DNA of 37,111 bases from JAKEGN01 sp964465665 (GTDB lineage: Bacteria; Pseudomonadota; Gammaproteobacteria; Steroidobacterales; Woeseiaceae). Made by a program: the position numbers and the translations under genes. The stretch lies in the NCBI GenBank assembly GCA_964465665.1, contig CAYXKM010000324.1, positions 1 to 37,111 of the forward strand, written 5' to 3'. Position 1 is the stretch's first letter. Each line of letters begins with the position of its first letter. This document shows, piece by piece, positions 17,198 to 25,302 of this stretch. The notes under the pieces are model-generated. The model had not been told where the DNA came from, ran no database searches, and was given only the letters and a program-made list of their open reading frames with translations.

Positions 17198-18106
17198 ATG
17201 AAACTAATAGCCTTACTGATCGGACTCCTCATCGAGCGGCTGGCCACACAGCTGTTTCATTTGCGCGAGTTGCGCTGGCTGGACAAGCTGATCGATGCGG
17301 GGTTTCGCCTGGCCGCGAGATTCAGCGCCGTGCCGGCTCTGCTGTCGGTACTGGTACTGGCATGCCTGCTGGTGTTTCCCGTGTTTCTCGTGGTTTTGGT
17401 CGCAGGCGACAGTCTTCACGGATACCCGTACATGATTCTCGCCATCCTGGTGCTGTTTTTTTCGCTGGGGCCAAAAGATGTCGGCGAGGACATCGATGAA
17501 TACATAAAGGCTTTGCAGTCCGGCGACGGTGAGGAAATCCGCAAGACGACCAAAGCCCTGACGGAAAAGGACATGCCGAAGGACAGCGAGGCCCGTATTC
17601 AGCTGGTCGAGGAAGCGGCCTGTGTGCAGGCGAGCAATAGACTGTTCGCAGTCATTTTCTGGTTCGTGCTGCTGGGCCCTTTCGGCGCCTGGTCCTACAG
17701 GGTGACGGACCTGATCCGGCGGCGAGCGGTATTCAACGAGGCCCGGCTGGCTCGGACCACCCGGCCGCAAAGGTTGCCGGACGCTGCCCGAATGCTGCAC
17801 GGCTGGCTTGCATGGTTGCCGGCCCGGCTGACCGCAATAGGTTTCGCGCTGGCCGGCAGTTTCGACGCTGCGCTGACCGCATGGCGGTCTCGTCCCAGCC
17901 ACGAATCGCTCAGTCAAAGTGAGCAAAGCGAAGCCCTGCTTGCGCGGGTAGGATCCGGTGCTTTGGCGCTGCATCGCAAGGCCGACGAAACCGACGAACA
18001 ACGGGCGATACGAGGCGCAGCAGTCGTCAAGGGAATGTTGCTGCGATTGCTGATTATCTGGGCCGCGGTCATTGCTGCGATGACACTATACGGCTGGTCC
18101 CAATGA
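17198..18106 (+). CDS. ampE: Regulatory signalling modulator protein AmpE
   Basis: A 302-residue inner-membrane protein of the AmpE family (related to the CobD/CbiB fold). The N-terminal helix MKLIALLIGLLIERL, a membrane segment at about 45-75, another helix pair near 148-165, and a C-terminal helix (about 275-298) are visible. The family motif around LFFSLGPKDVGEDIDEY is present, as are FAVIFWFVLLGPFGA and YRVTD. The role is unsettled; it is encoded with ampD and influences beta-lactamase signalling. ATG17198 is preferred over an in-frame TTG at 17168, which directly follows ampD. Its stop overlaps the next start (ATGA at 18103). Confidence 0.85.
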   Translation: MKLIALLIGLLIERLATQLFHLRELRWLDKLIDAGFRLAARFSAVPALLSVLVLACLLVFPVFLVVLVAGDSLHGYPYMILAILVLFFSLGPKDVGEDIDEYIKALQSGDGEEIRKTTKALTEKDMPKDSEARIQLVEEAACVQASNRLFAVIFWFVLLGPFGAWSYRVTDLIRRRAVFNEARLARTTRPQRLPDAARMLHGWLAWLPARLTAIGFALAGSFDAALTAWRSRPSHESLSQSEQSEALLARVGSGALALHRKADETDEQRAIRGAAVVKGMLLRLLIIWAAVIAAMTLYGWSQ

Positions 18107-18984
18107 AGCGATGTGCCGCGATCACGGCACTGCTGATTTTCCTGGTCTCATGCGATCCTGATCCGAAGGTCGAGACTTCGCGGCCGAACAGCGCAAACGC
18201 AGAATTGCGCATCGTTACGCTCGCGCCACATCTCGCGGAACTCGTCTATGCAGTAGGCGCCGGCGACATGCTGGTCGGGGTGAGTTCGTTTACCGATTTT
18301 CCGGAGGCCGCGTTGCAGTTACCGGTAGTGAGTGATGCATTCGTCACGGACCGCGAACTGCTGGAGCTGCTGCGTCCCGATGTATTGCTTGCGTGGGAAA
18401 GCGGAACCCCCGTTCATGTCATCGACGACCTGCGGGCTGCGGGCTTTCGCATGGAAGTGATTCGCACTCGACATCTGGACGATGTTGCCAGCGCATTGCT
18501 GCAGGTCGGGGAAGTGACAAACCGTATGTCAGAAGCCCGCACACTGGCCCAGGCGTATCGCGACGGAATGGCCGAAAGGCGCCGGAATCATGCGAACGCT
18601 CCGCCGATCCGGGTGTTTTACCAGGTGTCGATGCACCCGCTTTACACTGTCAACGCCGATCACTACATCAGCGAGCTGATCGGCTTGTGCGGAGGCAGCA
18701 ATATTTTCTCGGATCTCGCAGACCTGGCTCCCATGATCGCTGTCGAGGCGGTCATTCAAAGAGATCCGGAAGTTCTGCTGGCTGCCGATACGGGGCAAGC
18801 CGATATTTTCGACGAATGGCAACGCTGGCCGCAGATTGCGGCGAATCGCTACGGCAACCAGTTTCTGCTGCCCGCCTCGGAACTGGGGCGAGCAACGCCA
18901 CGCCTGCTGGTGGCAGCCGATGCGATGTGTACTGCGCTGCATAAGGCGCGGCAGAATCGCGGCGGAGGCGCAGGACACCGGTGA
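18103..18984 (+). CDS. BtuF-like cobalamin/iron-chelate substrate-binding lipoprotein
   Basis: A 293-residue periplasmic binding protein with a lipoprotein signal (lipobox LVSC, acylated C17). It has the class III fold typical of BtuF/FhuD/FepB: RIVTLAPHLAELVYAVGAGD, the VGVSSFTDFPE loop, LELLRPDVLLAW, a long linking helix, and a C-terminal lobe with 'SMHPLYTVNADHYISELIGLCGG'. It should deliver a corrinoid (or another large chelate) to an ABC importer. The ATPase (21022) and permease (33396) are elsewhere in the window. ATG overlaps the ampE stop by four bases. BtuF-like is inferred from the loops and the nearby cobalamin adenosyltransferase; the ligand is unproven. Confidence 0.78.
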   Translation: MKRCAAITALLIFLVSCDPDPKVETSRPNSANAELRIVTLAPHLAELVYAVGAGDMLVGVSSFTDFPEAALQLPVVSDAFVTDRELLELLRPDVLLAWESGTPVHVIDDLRAAGFRMEVIRTRHLDDVASALLQVGEVTNRMSEARTLAQAYRDGMAERRRNHANAPPIRVFYQVSMHPLYTVNADHYISELIGLCGGSNIFSDLADLAPMIAVEAVIQRDPEVLLAADTGQADIFDEWQRWPQIAANRYGNQFLLPASELGRATPRLLVAADAMCTALHKARQNRGGGAGHR

Positions 18985-19445
18985 CGAATCCGTCAGCAAC
19001 GCTCACGTTTCGCCCGGGACGACACGGGGACTGGCCGGCCGTGGCTGCGTTGCTCGCCGACGCCGGTTTGCCGGTTGCGGATCTCGATGCGGATTCGATG
19101 TCCGGGTTCACGGTCGCGACACGGGGTTCGCTGCCACGCGAAACGCTGATCGGCAGTATCGGGTTGCAGGTCTTCGACGAAGTCGGTCTGTTGCGATCAC
19201 TGGCTGTCTCAAAATCCGCCCGATCTGCCGGCTGCGGCTCGAAGCTGGTGCAGGCGGTAGAGCGCATCGCCACCGAAATGGGGGTGCGCGAACTGTGGTT
19301 GCTCACAACGGATGCTGCGCGATACTTCGAGACCCACGGCTTTCGTGCCGTCGGCCGTGAGCTGGCGCCTGCGGCGATACGCGAGACCGTGGAATTCTCC
19401 GCTTTGTGTCCCGATAGTGCCGTACTGATGAGGAAATCAGTGTAA
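18981..19445 (+). CDS. GNAT-family N-acetyltransferase (ArsN2-like)
   Basis: A 154-residue single-domain GNAT protein. The acetyl-CoA loop is RSAGCGSKLV, following the strand LLRSLAVSKSAR. Further on, ELWLLTTDAARYFETHGF is the usual GNAT beta4-alpha4 region. The closest pattern I recognise is the ArsN2 group found in arsenic resistance clusters, but no ars gene is near, so the substrate is unknown. The start is GTG at 18981, overlapping the previous stop (GTGA). It is the last gene of the ampD-ampE-btuF-like run and converges on the adenosyltransferase gene. Confidence 0.75.
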   Translation: MTNPSATLTFRPGRHGDWPAVAALLADAGLPVADLDADSMSGFTVATRGSLPRETLIGSIGLQVFDEVGLLRSLAVSKSARSAGCGSKLVQAVERIATEMGVRELWLLTTDAARYFETHGFRAVGRELAPAAIRETVEFSALCPDSAVLMRKSV

Positions 19446-19446
19446 C

Positions 19447-19492
19447 CCGGCGTGAATGCCGGCAGCGGCTACGGCCGGTCGTGAGTCGGCCG
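19447..19492. terminator. Pair of hairpins between convergent genes
   Basis: CCGGC (19447-19451) pairs with GCCGG (19458-19462), and CGGCCG (19472-19477) pairs with CGGCCG (19487-19492). They fill most of the 58-base gap between two convergent stops and could end or shield transcripts from both sides. There is no T-tract on either strand, so they are not classical Rho-independent terminators. Confidence 0.35.
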
Positions 19493-19503
19493 CAAGCGTA
19501 CAT

Positions 19504-20058
19504 TCATACGAGGCGCTTACGGTCCCAGAGTACCTCCTGCCCGGTCTCCGCTCGTGCCAGGCATCGTGCAATCACGAAAAGCAGGTCGGAGAGCCGGTTC
19601 AGATACCGAATCACTTCGTCCCGGACATGCTCCTGTTTTTTCAGGCTGCTGCAGCGCCGTTCCGCACGTCTCACTATCGTTCGGGCAAGGTGACAGGCGG
19701 CTGCTGCAGTTCCGCCCCCCGGCAGGATGAAATCCTTCAGGGGCGGCAGTTCGGCATTGAATGCATCGAGTTCGTTCTCGAGCCGGTCGATGAATTCCTG
19801 CCCGATAGCAACGTGTCCCGGAATGCACAGCTCGCCGCCCAGATCGAAGAGATCGTGCTGTACCTCCGTAAGGCAACGCCGGATCGGGGCCGCGACGTAC
19901 TCGACCGCCAATACCATGCCGATGGCACAGTTGGCTTCGTCGACCGTGCCGTAGGCTTCGACCCGGGCGCTGTCCTTGTCGACCCGGGTCCCGTCGCCGA
20001 GGCCGGTCGTGCCGTCATCGCCGGTGCGCGTGTAGATCTTGCTCAAGCGATTGCCCAT
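19504..20058 (-). CDS. Cob(I)yrinic acid a,c-diamide adenosyltransferase (PduO type)
   Basis: A 184-residue trimeric ATP:corrinoid adenosyltransferase that converts cob(I)alamin to adenosylcobalamin. The N-terminal ATP-binding signature is KIYTRTGDDGTTGL, followed by EAYGTVDEANCAIG. FILPGGG, ARTIVRRAERR and YLNRLSDLLFVIAR are the later PduO/MMAB landmarks. ATG20058 fits the family start (MGNRLSKIYT); an upstream in-frame extension to 20259 is unlike any family member. It lies between a BtuF-like lipoprotein gene and a BtuD/FecE-type ATPase gene, which supports a corrinoid theme in this part of the window. Confidence 0.93.
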   Translation of the reverse strand: MGNRLSKIYTRTGDDGTTGLGDGTRVDKDSARVEAYGTVDEANCAIGMVLAVEYVAAPIRRCLTEVQHDLFDLGGELCIPGHVAIGQEFIDRLENELDAFNAELPPLKDFILPGGGTAAAACHLARTIVRRAERRCSSLKKQEHVRDEVIRYLNRLSDLLFVIARCLARAETGQEVLWDRKRLV

Positions 20059-20228
20059 TATCCCGGGTCCCTGTGCGAGGAATCGTGAAAAACGGCTGCT
20101 ACTTTGCCGTGCAATCCGGTGCGGTGTCCAGCCGGAGGCCGGGGAGCCCGGCAAATCACACATCGCATTCACTTGTGTGAGCGCCGGCGAAGCGGTAATA
20201 GTCTCCGGCATCGCGGAGTTTGCCCGGA
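20059..20228. promoter_or_regulatory. Divergent leader region with two inverted repeats
   Basis: A 170-base non-coding gap between the adenosyltransferase (minus) and the phosphatase-like gene (plus). TCACAC/GTGTGA repeats flank 20155-20178 with a 13-base loop, and a GC-rich GCCGGG/CCCGGC hairpin sits at about 20138-20152. I looked for a cobalamin riboswitch upstream of the adenosyltransferase. Only a weak B12-box-like GCCGGAGAC (minus strand, about 20210-20202) is visible and the core G-rich segment is missing, so I do not call one. Confidence 0.35.
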
Positions 20229-21029
20229 GTGACCCGGTTGAAATCAGTGGAATCTGCAAGATCGAAGGAACTTGACGTTGCGCTTCAGGCGGCCGGTGTA
20301 GCAGCCGGAATCAGCCGCCGCTACTTCAAGGGCAATTTCACCGTCACGACCAAGGCAGACCGGACTCCGGTCACTCAGGCGGATATCGAATGCGAAAACG
20401 AGATACGCCGGATCATCCTTGGCGCATTTCCCGAGCACGGATTCTTCGGCGAAGAAACCGGCCGCAGCGGTGTTCAGTCGAACTGCCATTGGCTGGTGGA
20501 CCCAATCGATGGCACCAAAGGCTTTGTCCGCCAGTACCCTTTTTTTTCGACCCAGATCGCCCTGATGAAGGATGGCGAGTTGGTTCTTGGCGTCTCCAGC
20601 GGCACCATGTTCGACGAACTCGCCTGGGCCGAAAAAGGCCACGGCGCATGGCTGAACGGATCGAGAATCCGTGTGAGCGATGTCGACGATCCGCAGCGTG
20701 CTACGGTATCAACCGGCAATCTGCGATCTCTGGCTTCCGGATCCGGATGGGAGGCGCTGCGCGGCATCGTTGCGTCGGCTGACCGCACCAGGGGTTATGG
20801 TGATTTCTATCATTACCATCTGCTCGCTTGCGGAAAAATCGAAGCGGTCATCGAATCCGACGTCAACGTCCTGGACATAGCCGCGCTGGCGGTGATCGTG
20901 ACCGAGGCCGGCGGCATTTTTACCGATCTGAACGGCAGACCTCCGGACCTGCAAACCCGATCCGTGCTGGCGTCGACACCCGCGTTGCACGCCACTTACC
21001 TCAAAGTCCTCAGGGGTTTCGTCAGTTGA
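20229..21029 (+). CDS. Inositol-monophosphatase-family phosphatase (histidinol-phosphatase-like)
   Basis: A roughly 266-residue Mg2+/Li+-sensitive phosphatase of the IMPase superfamily. Metal ligands are visible in GEETG (first Glu pair), VDPIDGTKGF, and the C-terminal 'LDIAALAVIVTEAGG' where most IMPases have WDxAAG. The segment GYGDFYHYHLLACGKIEAVIE matches the HisN-type histidinol-phosphate phosphatase branch better than SuhB or CysQ, but substrate cannot be fixed from sequence. No ATG is available: GTG20229, TTG20238 (GGAG nine bases upstream) and GTG20247 are all possible. The 3' end overlaps the convergent ATPase gene by eight bases. Confidence 0.8.
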   Translation: MTRLKSVESARSKELDVALQAAGVAAGISRRYFKGNFTVTTKADRTPVTQADIECENEIRRIILGAFPEHGFFGEETGRSGVQSNCHWLVDPIDGTKGFVRQYPFFSTQIALMKDGELVLGVSSGTMFDELAWAEKGHGAWLNGSRIRVSDVDDPQRATVSTGNLRSLASGSGWEALRGIVASADRTRGYGDFYHYHLLACGKIEAVIESDVNVLDIAALAVIVTEAGGIFTDLNGRPPDLQTRSVLASTPALHATYLKVLRGFVS

Positions 21030-21831
21030 TCGACCCGGGAAGGCAAGGGTCGCCGCTTGTGACAAACAGTTCACGGTCATGCCACGGGACCGATTCGATC
21101 GGAGTCGCATAAAGTTCGCTCAGGTTGGCAGTGTTGAGGACCGAGCAGGTTTCCCCAAGCAGCCATCGGCCGTCTCCGAAAAGCAGCAGACAGTGGTCGG
21201 CAAATCGCGCGGCCAGGTTTATATCGTGCAGGCTCGCAATCACCGCGTGCCCGGCTCGCGAACGCTCGCGAAACAGGCGCAGAACGGAGAGCTGATGCTG
21301 CGGGTCGAGCTGATTGCTTGGTTCGTCAAGCAGGTACACATCAGGGCACTGCGCCAGGACCTGTGCAACAGCGACGCGTTGCCGTTCGCCGCCGGATAGG
21401 GTAGCGAGGTCGCGATCGGCAAGCGCCTCGAGGTCGACCGCTTGCAAGGCATCGTGCGCAATCCGGCGATCGGCGTCGGATTCCCAGCGAAAGCGGCTGA
21501 TGTGCGGATGCCTGCCGATCAGAACCGTGTCGATGACCGTCGACGGGAAAATGTCCTCGGTGTGCTGTGGAAGCAAAGCCAGGCGCTTCGCCATGGATTT
21601 TCGGCTGGATGATTCCAGCAGAGCACCTTGCAGCAAGACTTTGCCGCCGGCAGCGGCGCGCAATCCCGCCAGTGTGTGAAGTGTCAGTGACTTGCCGCTG
21701 CCGTTCTGTCCCAGCACGGCCAGAAATTCGCCTTGCGCGATGGAAAAGTGCAGGTTCGACACCAGCGAACGGCCGGGCACGGCGATGTCGAGGTGCTCAC
21801 AACCAAGGGCATGCTGTAGTGACGTTTTCAT
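21022..21831 (-). CDS. ABC transporter ATP-binding protein, cobalamin/Fe-chelate type (BtuD/FecE-like)
   Basis: A 269-residue ATPase subunit. Walker A is GQNGSGKS, the Q-loop segment is ALLPQHTEDIFPSTV, the ABC signature is LSGGERQRVA, Walker B is VYLLDEPSNQLD, and the H-loop is ASLHDINLA. The IGRHPHISRFRWES stretch is typical of ATPases paired with FecCD/BtuC permeases. It should energise import by the BtuC-like permease at 33396 with the BtuF-like lipoprotein at 18103, although the three genes are apart. ATG21831 is preferred over TTG21837. It overlaps the end of the phosphatase gene tail to tail. Confidence 0.88.
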   Translation of the reverse strand: MKTSLQHALGCEHLDIAVPGRSLVSNLHFSIAQGEFLAVLGQNGSGKSLTLHTLAGLRAAAGGKVLLQGALLESSSRKSMAKRLALLPQHTEDIFPSTVIDTVLIGRHPHISRFRWESDADRRIAHDALQAVDLEALADRDLATLSGGERQRVAVAQVLAQCPDVYLLDEPSNQLDPQHQLSVLRLFRERSRAGHAVIASLHDINLAARFADHCLLLFGDGRWLLGETCSVLNTANLSELYATPIESVPWHDRELFVTSGDPCLPGSIN

Positions 21832-21875
21832 GGGCAAAGCGTATCAGCTTGCGGGCTCCATTGGTTCGGCTGCGG

Positions 21876-22649
21876 TCATTTGCGCACAAGCCGGATCTCT
21901 CCGGCGGTTTCCACACCGATAATGACGTACCGGAGACTTTTGGGAACGATCGCGTCAATTTCGGACACCGCGATCCGTCCGCCCATAATTTCCGCGCGTT
22001 GCTGCGGGTAGAGCGGTTGCCGGTCGGGATCCGCATAGCCGTGCGGAAAAACGGGGATGCCGCTCGCCGGATCGTATTTGTCAGTAGCTCCCAGTGTGTG
22101 CAGGAACTCGTGAGCAATGATTACGTTGTTCGTTCCCGCCTGCCGCCGGTCGGCAAAGGCGTTGACGATGCCGACCATTCCTTTTTGCATGCCGACGGAA
22201 TTTTCGAGCACGAAGTCCGCTTTCGGCGAGTGATATCGCACGAAAATCCGTACATCTGGTGGCGGGTCATCCTGATCCGATGTAATGCCCCCAGCCCACC
22301 AGCGCAGCCTCATGCTCCAGAGCATGACCTGAGGCATCGAGCGTCCTGAAATCAGGGCAGGCGGTTGCTCTCTGATCTCGCGCCCCAGTTCCATGCGCAA
22401 GGGGCGCTCGAGTTCATGACCGAACCTGCGTATCTCGCGTGCAATGAATTCCTCGATACCCGAGAAATCGGATTCCACCAGGCTGTCGATATAGAGAGCG
22501 GCAACTTCGCTGCCATCGGCGTTGATGGGGTAGACCTTGACCCATAACGTGTTGTTCCAGTCCGTACTTCGCGCTTGTGTCAGCCAGGTACTGACGGCCA
22601 CAAAAAACAGGATCAGCAGAAGAATGCCGATGCGAATGGCTTTGAACAT
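21876..22649 (-). CDS. Membrane-anchored protein with HExxHxxG..D metalloprotease-like motif, function unknown
   Basis: A 257-residue protein with one N-terminal hydrophobic helix (about 5-24, uncleaved anchor or signal) and a periplasmic body. The motif HEFLHTLGATDKY gives H180, E181, H184 and D190, a zinc-binding HExxHxxGxxD pattern as in metzincin-like or archaemetzincin-like peptidases. No methionine-turn is obvious, so catalytic activity is uncertain. I do not recognise a named family with confidence. It lies between the ABC ATPase (44 bases downstream) and the amidase gene (about 90 bases upstream), all on the minus strand. Start ATG22649 lacks a clear Shine-Dalgarno. Confidence 0.7.
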   Translation of the reverse strand: MFKAIRIGILLLILFFVAVSTWLTQARSTDWNNTLWVKVYPINADGSEVAALYIDSLVESDFSGIEEFIAREIRRFGHELERPLRMELGREIREQPPALISGRSMPQVMLWSMRLRWWAGGITSDQDDPPPDVRIFVRYHSPKADFVLENSVGMQKGMVGIVNAFADRRQAGTNNVIIAHEFLHTLGATDKYDPASGIPVFPHGYADPDRQPLYPQQRAEIMGGRIAVSEIDAIVPKSLRYVIIGVETAGEIRLVRK

Positions 22650-22738
22650 GCGATCACGGGCGGTCTGGTGGTTAATCCGGTTGCGATTAGATCGTTTCCG
22701 GACTGACGGTGCCGTCGACCGTGTCGCAGTTTCGGCCG

Positions 22739-24304
22739 CTATCGCTTCGATTGAGCTTCGCGGACCAGCTCCAGCTTCGGCGGAATTCGGATCTTGCCGG
22801 CCTGCTCAAAGGCGTACGCAATCTCGATAAGTCGCTTCTCGCTGAACGGGCCGCCGATGAACGACAGGCCGACCGGCAATCCGGATATGAATCCAGCCGG
22901 CACGGTGACGGCCGCATAGCCGGAAATGGCGGCGAATGAGGAACTCCCGACGCTGAAGTTGTCTCCGTTGACATGGTCGATCATCCACGCAGGGCCGTTG
23001 GAAGGTGCGATGAGCGCGTCGAGCCGGTGTTCGCCGAGCGCCCTGTCGATTCCATCGCTCATGATTCTCTTGCTTTCTGCAAGCGCCGCATTGTATTGCT
23101 CGTCCGTCAATGGTCCCTTGCTCTCGGCCTCAAGGAAAATATCCTGGCCGAAAATCGGCATGACGGTATCAGCATGCTCATCATTGAAGGCAATGATGTC
23201 GCGCAAACTGCCGTGGCTTGCTCCGGATCCGCGCAGGTATTCGTTCAGGTCGGCCTTGAACTCGTACAACAGTACTTCGTACTCTGCGTCGCCTGCTCCG
23301 GTGCTGTCGATCTCGATCGGATCGATAATCTCGGCGCCCCCCGAACGCAGCGTCGCGATGCTTTCTTCGACAATTCTGTCGATACGACCGTCTTCGCCGG
23401 CACCGGAATGGCTGCGCAGCACACCGATACGTTTGCCGTTGAGTACGTCCGCACTCAGGTGCGCTGTGTAATCCGTGACGGCGCCAGGACGCCCTGCCGA
23501 TACAGGGTCGTCCGGATCGATTGCTGCAAGCACATTGAGTAGCGTCGCCGCGTCCCGGACATTGGTTGCCATAGGGCCGGCAGTGTCCTGGCTGTGAGCA
23601 ATAGGGATGATGCCGTTGCGGCTGACCAGTCCGAGTGTCGGCTTGATGCCGACAATACCGTTCATGCCGGATGGGCAGATGATGGACCCGTCAGTTTCCG
23701 TGCCTACGGCCAGCATCGCCATGCCCGCAGCGACGGCGACCGCCGATCCGCTCGAGGATCCGCAGGGAGAGCGCGCGGTGTCATAGGGATTGCGGGTCTG
23801 GCCTCCGAGGCTGCTCCAGCCACTGGATGAATCGGATGAGCGGAAGTTTGCCCACTCACTCAGGTTGGTCTTGCCGAGGATAATGGCACCGGCATCGCGC
23901 AGCAGTGTGACCAGGAACGCATCATCCGGCGGCCGGTGGTTTGCCAGCGCGGCCGATCCGGCTGATGTGATCATACGGTCGGACGTGTCGATATTCGCCT
24001 TGATCAGAATCGGGATGCCATGCAACGGGCCACGCGGTCCCGATTCGCGGCGCTCGCGATCGAGGCTGTCGGCAATTTGCAGGGCATCGGGATTGAGTTC
24101 TATCACGGCGTGCAAAGCCGGACCGTTGCGATCGAGCCTATCGATGCGATCGAGATAATAGGTAACCAGGTCACGTGCGCTCAATTCGTCGCGTTGCATG
24201 GCGTCCTGCAGCGCTGCAACGTCCCATTCCGTGTAGTCGGCGTGCTTGTCGACGCCACAGGCTGCGAGAAAATACACCAGCAGAAACACAGACGAATGAC
24301 GCAT
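22739..24304 (-). CDS. Amidase-signature family lipoprotein
   Basis: A 521-residue serine amidase of the amidase-signature family. The triad is visible: K102 in ILIKANIDT, the cis-serine in CGSSSGSA (183-187) and the nucleophile S207 in ETDGSI. The N terminus carries a lipoprotein signal with lipobox FLAAC (C16), so it should act in the periplasm. The 'RNPYDTARSPCGSSSG' stretch is typical of peptide-amidase/6-aminohexanoate-hydrolase-like members. The substrate is unknown. ATG24304 is chosen so that the signal peptide has normal length; ATG24316 would add four residues. The gene starts 57 bases after the lipoprotein methyltransferase stop, suggesting one operon. Confidence 0.87.
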   Translation of the reverse strand: MRHSSVFLLVYFLAACGVDKHADYTEWDVAALQDAMQRDELSARDLVTYYLDRIDRLDRNGPALHAVIELNPDALQIADSLDRERRESGPRGPLHGIPILIKANIDTSDRMITSAGSAALANHRPPDDAFLVTLLRDAGAIILGKTNLSEWANFRSSDSSSGWSSLGGQTRNPYDTARSPCGSSSGSAVAVAAGMAMLAVGTETDGSIICPSGMNGIVGIKPTLGLVSRNGIIPIAHSQDTAGPMATNVRDAATLLNVLAAIDPDDPVSAGRPGAVTDYTAHLSADVLNGKRIGVLRSHSGAGEDGRIDRIVEESIATLRSGGAEIIDPIEIDSTGAGDAEYEVLLYEFKADLNEYLRGSGASHGSLRDIIAFNDEHADTVMPIFGQDIFLEAESKGPLTDEQYNAALAESKRIMSDGIDRALGEHRLDALIAPSNGPAWMIDHVNGDNFSVGSSSFAAISGYAAVTVPAGFISGLPVGLSFIGGPFSEKRLIEIAYAFEQAGKIRIPPKLELVREAQSKR

Positions 24305-24360
24305 TGCAGCTACCATCGGGTTGATGCTGTTGGTAACGATCGCAGCAGGTGTGGCCGCCG

Positions 24361-25188
24361 TCAAACGGATTTTCGAAATCGCAGCACGACCTGATCGGTA
24401 TGCCCGCGAATGTCTGCATCGAACACGTTTTTAAAGTGATCGTCTTCGGGATTGCGCAATATCGGCGACTCGTCCTCGAATGTGAAACCGGCTGCCTCGA
24501 TATCGGCACGAATGATTGCCGGGTCAATGCGATGCAGCGTACCGCCGGTTTCCGCTGGCGAGCCGCTTTGTGCAACGTGGTCGACGATGCCGAGTATCGC
24601 GCCGGGCTTCATAGCCGCGTAGAGCTCGGCAAGGAGCGCCGGCCCATCGATTTTCAGCCAGCCATCCTCCGGGTTCGTGTAATAGACATCGTGGTAGGAC
24701 AGAATCAACAGGACAGCGTCAAATTCGCCTTCAGGCAGCGCGAGTTCGTTGTTTTCAGCGACCAGGACCTCGACATTCTGCAAGCGGCCTTCGGCATATC
24801 GCGCCGTCGCCTCGTCCCCGACAAAACTGATGTATGGAGCATTGGTATGCGCGACGACCCGGCCCTTCGGACCGACCACGTAGCTCAGCAATTCGCTGTA
24901 GTAACCGCCACCGGAAAATAGGTCGAGAACAACCATGCCGGGCTCGATACCGAAAAACTGCATTACTTCAGCGGGCTTGCGCTTCAGGTCGCGTTCCCTG
25001 TCCCCGGCACTGCGCGCGGGCTGGTTCTGTGCCAATACATAGACCGATTCCTCGGCAGATACCGTCATTTCTCCCGAGGTACCCGCCGTCTCGGGGCGCT
25101 GCTGGTCGTCGGTGTTGCGATCGCAGGCCGAGGCAAGGACAAGGATCGCTGCGATTGCCGGCAGGAGACTGCATTCGTTTCTCATCAT
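24361..25188 (-). CDS. Class I SAM-dependent methyltransferase with lipoprotein signal
   Basis: A 275-residue protein. Residues 1-22 form a lipoprotein signal (hydrophobic core then LASAC, C22). After a Gln/Thr-rich spacer a complete Rossmann-type methyltransferase domain begins: motif I VLDLFSGGGYYSELL, the acidic strand-2 position in VVAHTNAP, motif IV LLILSYHDVYY, then AMKPGAILGIVDH. Homologues annotated simply as 'methyltransferase' with a signal peptide are known in Gammaproteobacteria; the substrate and how SAM would be supplied outside the cytoplasm are not known. It leads the amidase gene. Two ATGs in tandem (25188, 25185) follow GGCGGA. Confidence 0.8.
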   Translation of the reverse strand: MMRNECSLLPAIAAILVLASACDRNTDDQQRPETAGTSGEMTVSAEESVYVLAQNQPARSAGDRERDLKRKPAEVMQFFGIEPGMVVLDLFSGGGYYSELLSYVVGPKGRVVAHTNAPYISFVGDEATARYAEGRLQNVEVLVAENNELALPEGEFDAVLLILSYHDVYYTNPEDGWLKIDGPALLAELYAAMKPGAILGIVDHVAQSGSPAETGGTLHRIDPAIIRADIEAAGFTFEDESPILRNPEDDHFKNVFDADIRGHTDQVVLRFRKSV

Positions 25189-25271
25189 GATCGATCCGCC
25201 GTGGTAAATCCGGGAAGACAGTATGGACCGGCAGAGCTCATCAAAGTGCCTGTTCGGTTATCCGACCCAGA

Positions 25272-25302
25272 AATAAAAAGCCCCGCGTTTGACGGCGGGG
25301 CT
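25272..25302 (-). terminator. Intrinsic terminator of the predicted small RNA
   Basis: An 8-bp stem, AGCCCCGC with GCGGGGCT (25302-25295 and 25286-25279), loop of eight, followed on the minus strand by CTTTTTATTT. The plus-strand reading is also followed by a T-tract after nine bases, so it may act both ways, but no plus-strand gene ends here. Confidence 0.85.

Noticed and set aside
20059..20240. Cobalamin riboswitch upstream of the adenosyltransferase
   Set aside because: Only a weak B12-box-like stretch is present; the core G-rich and CCCGC-type segments could not be found on either strand.
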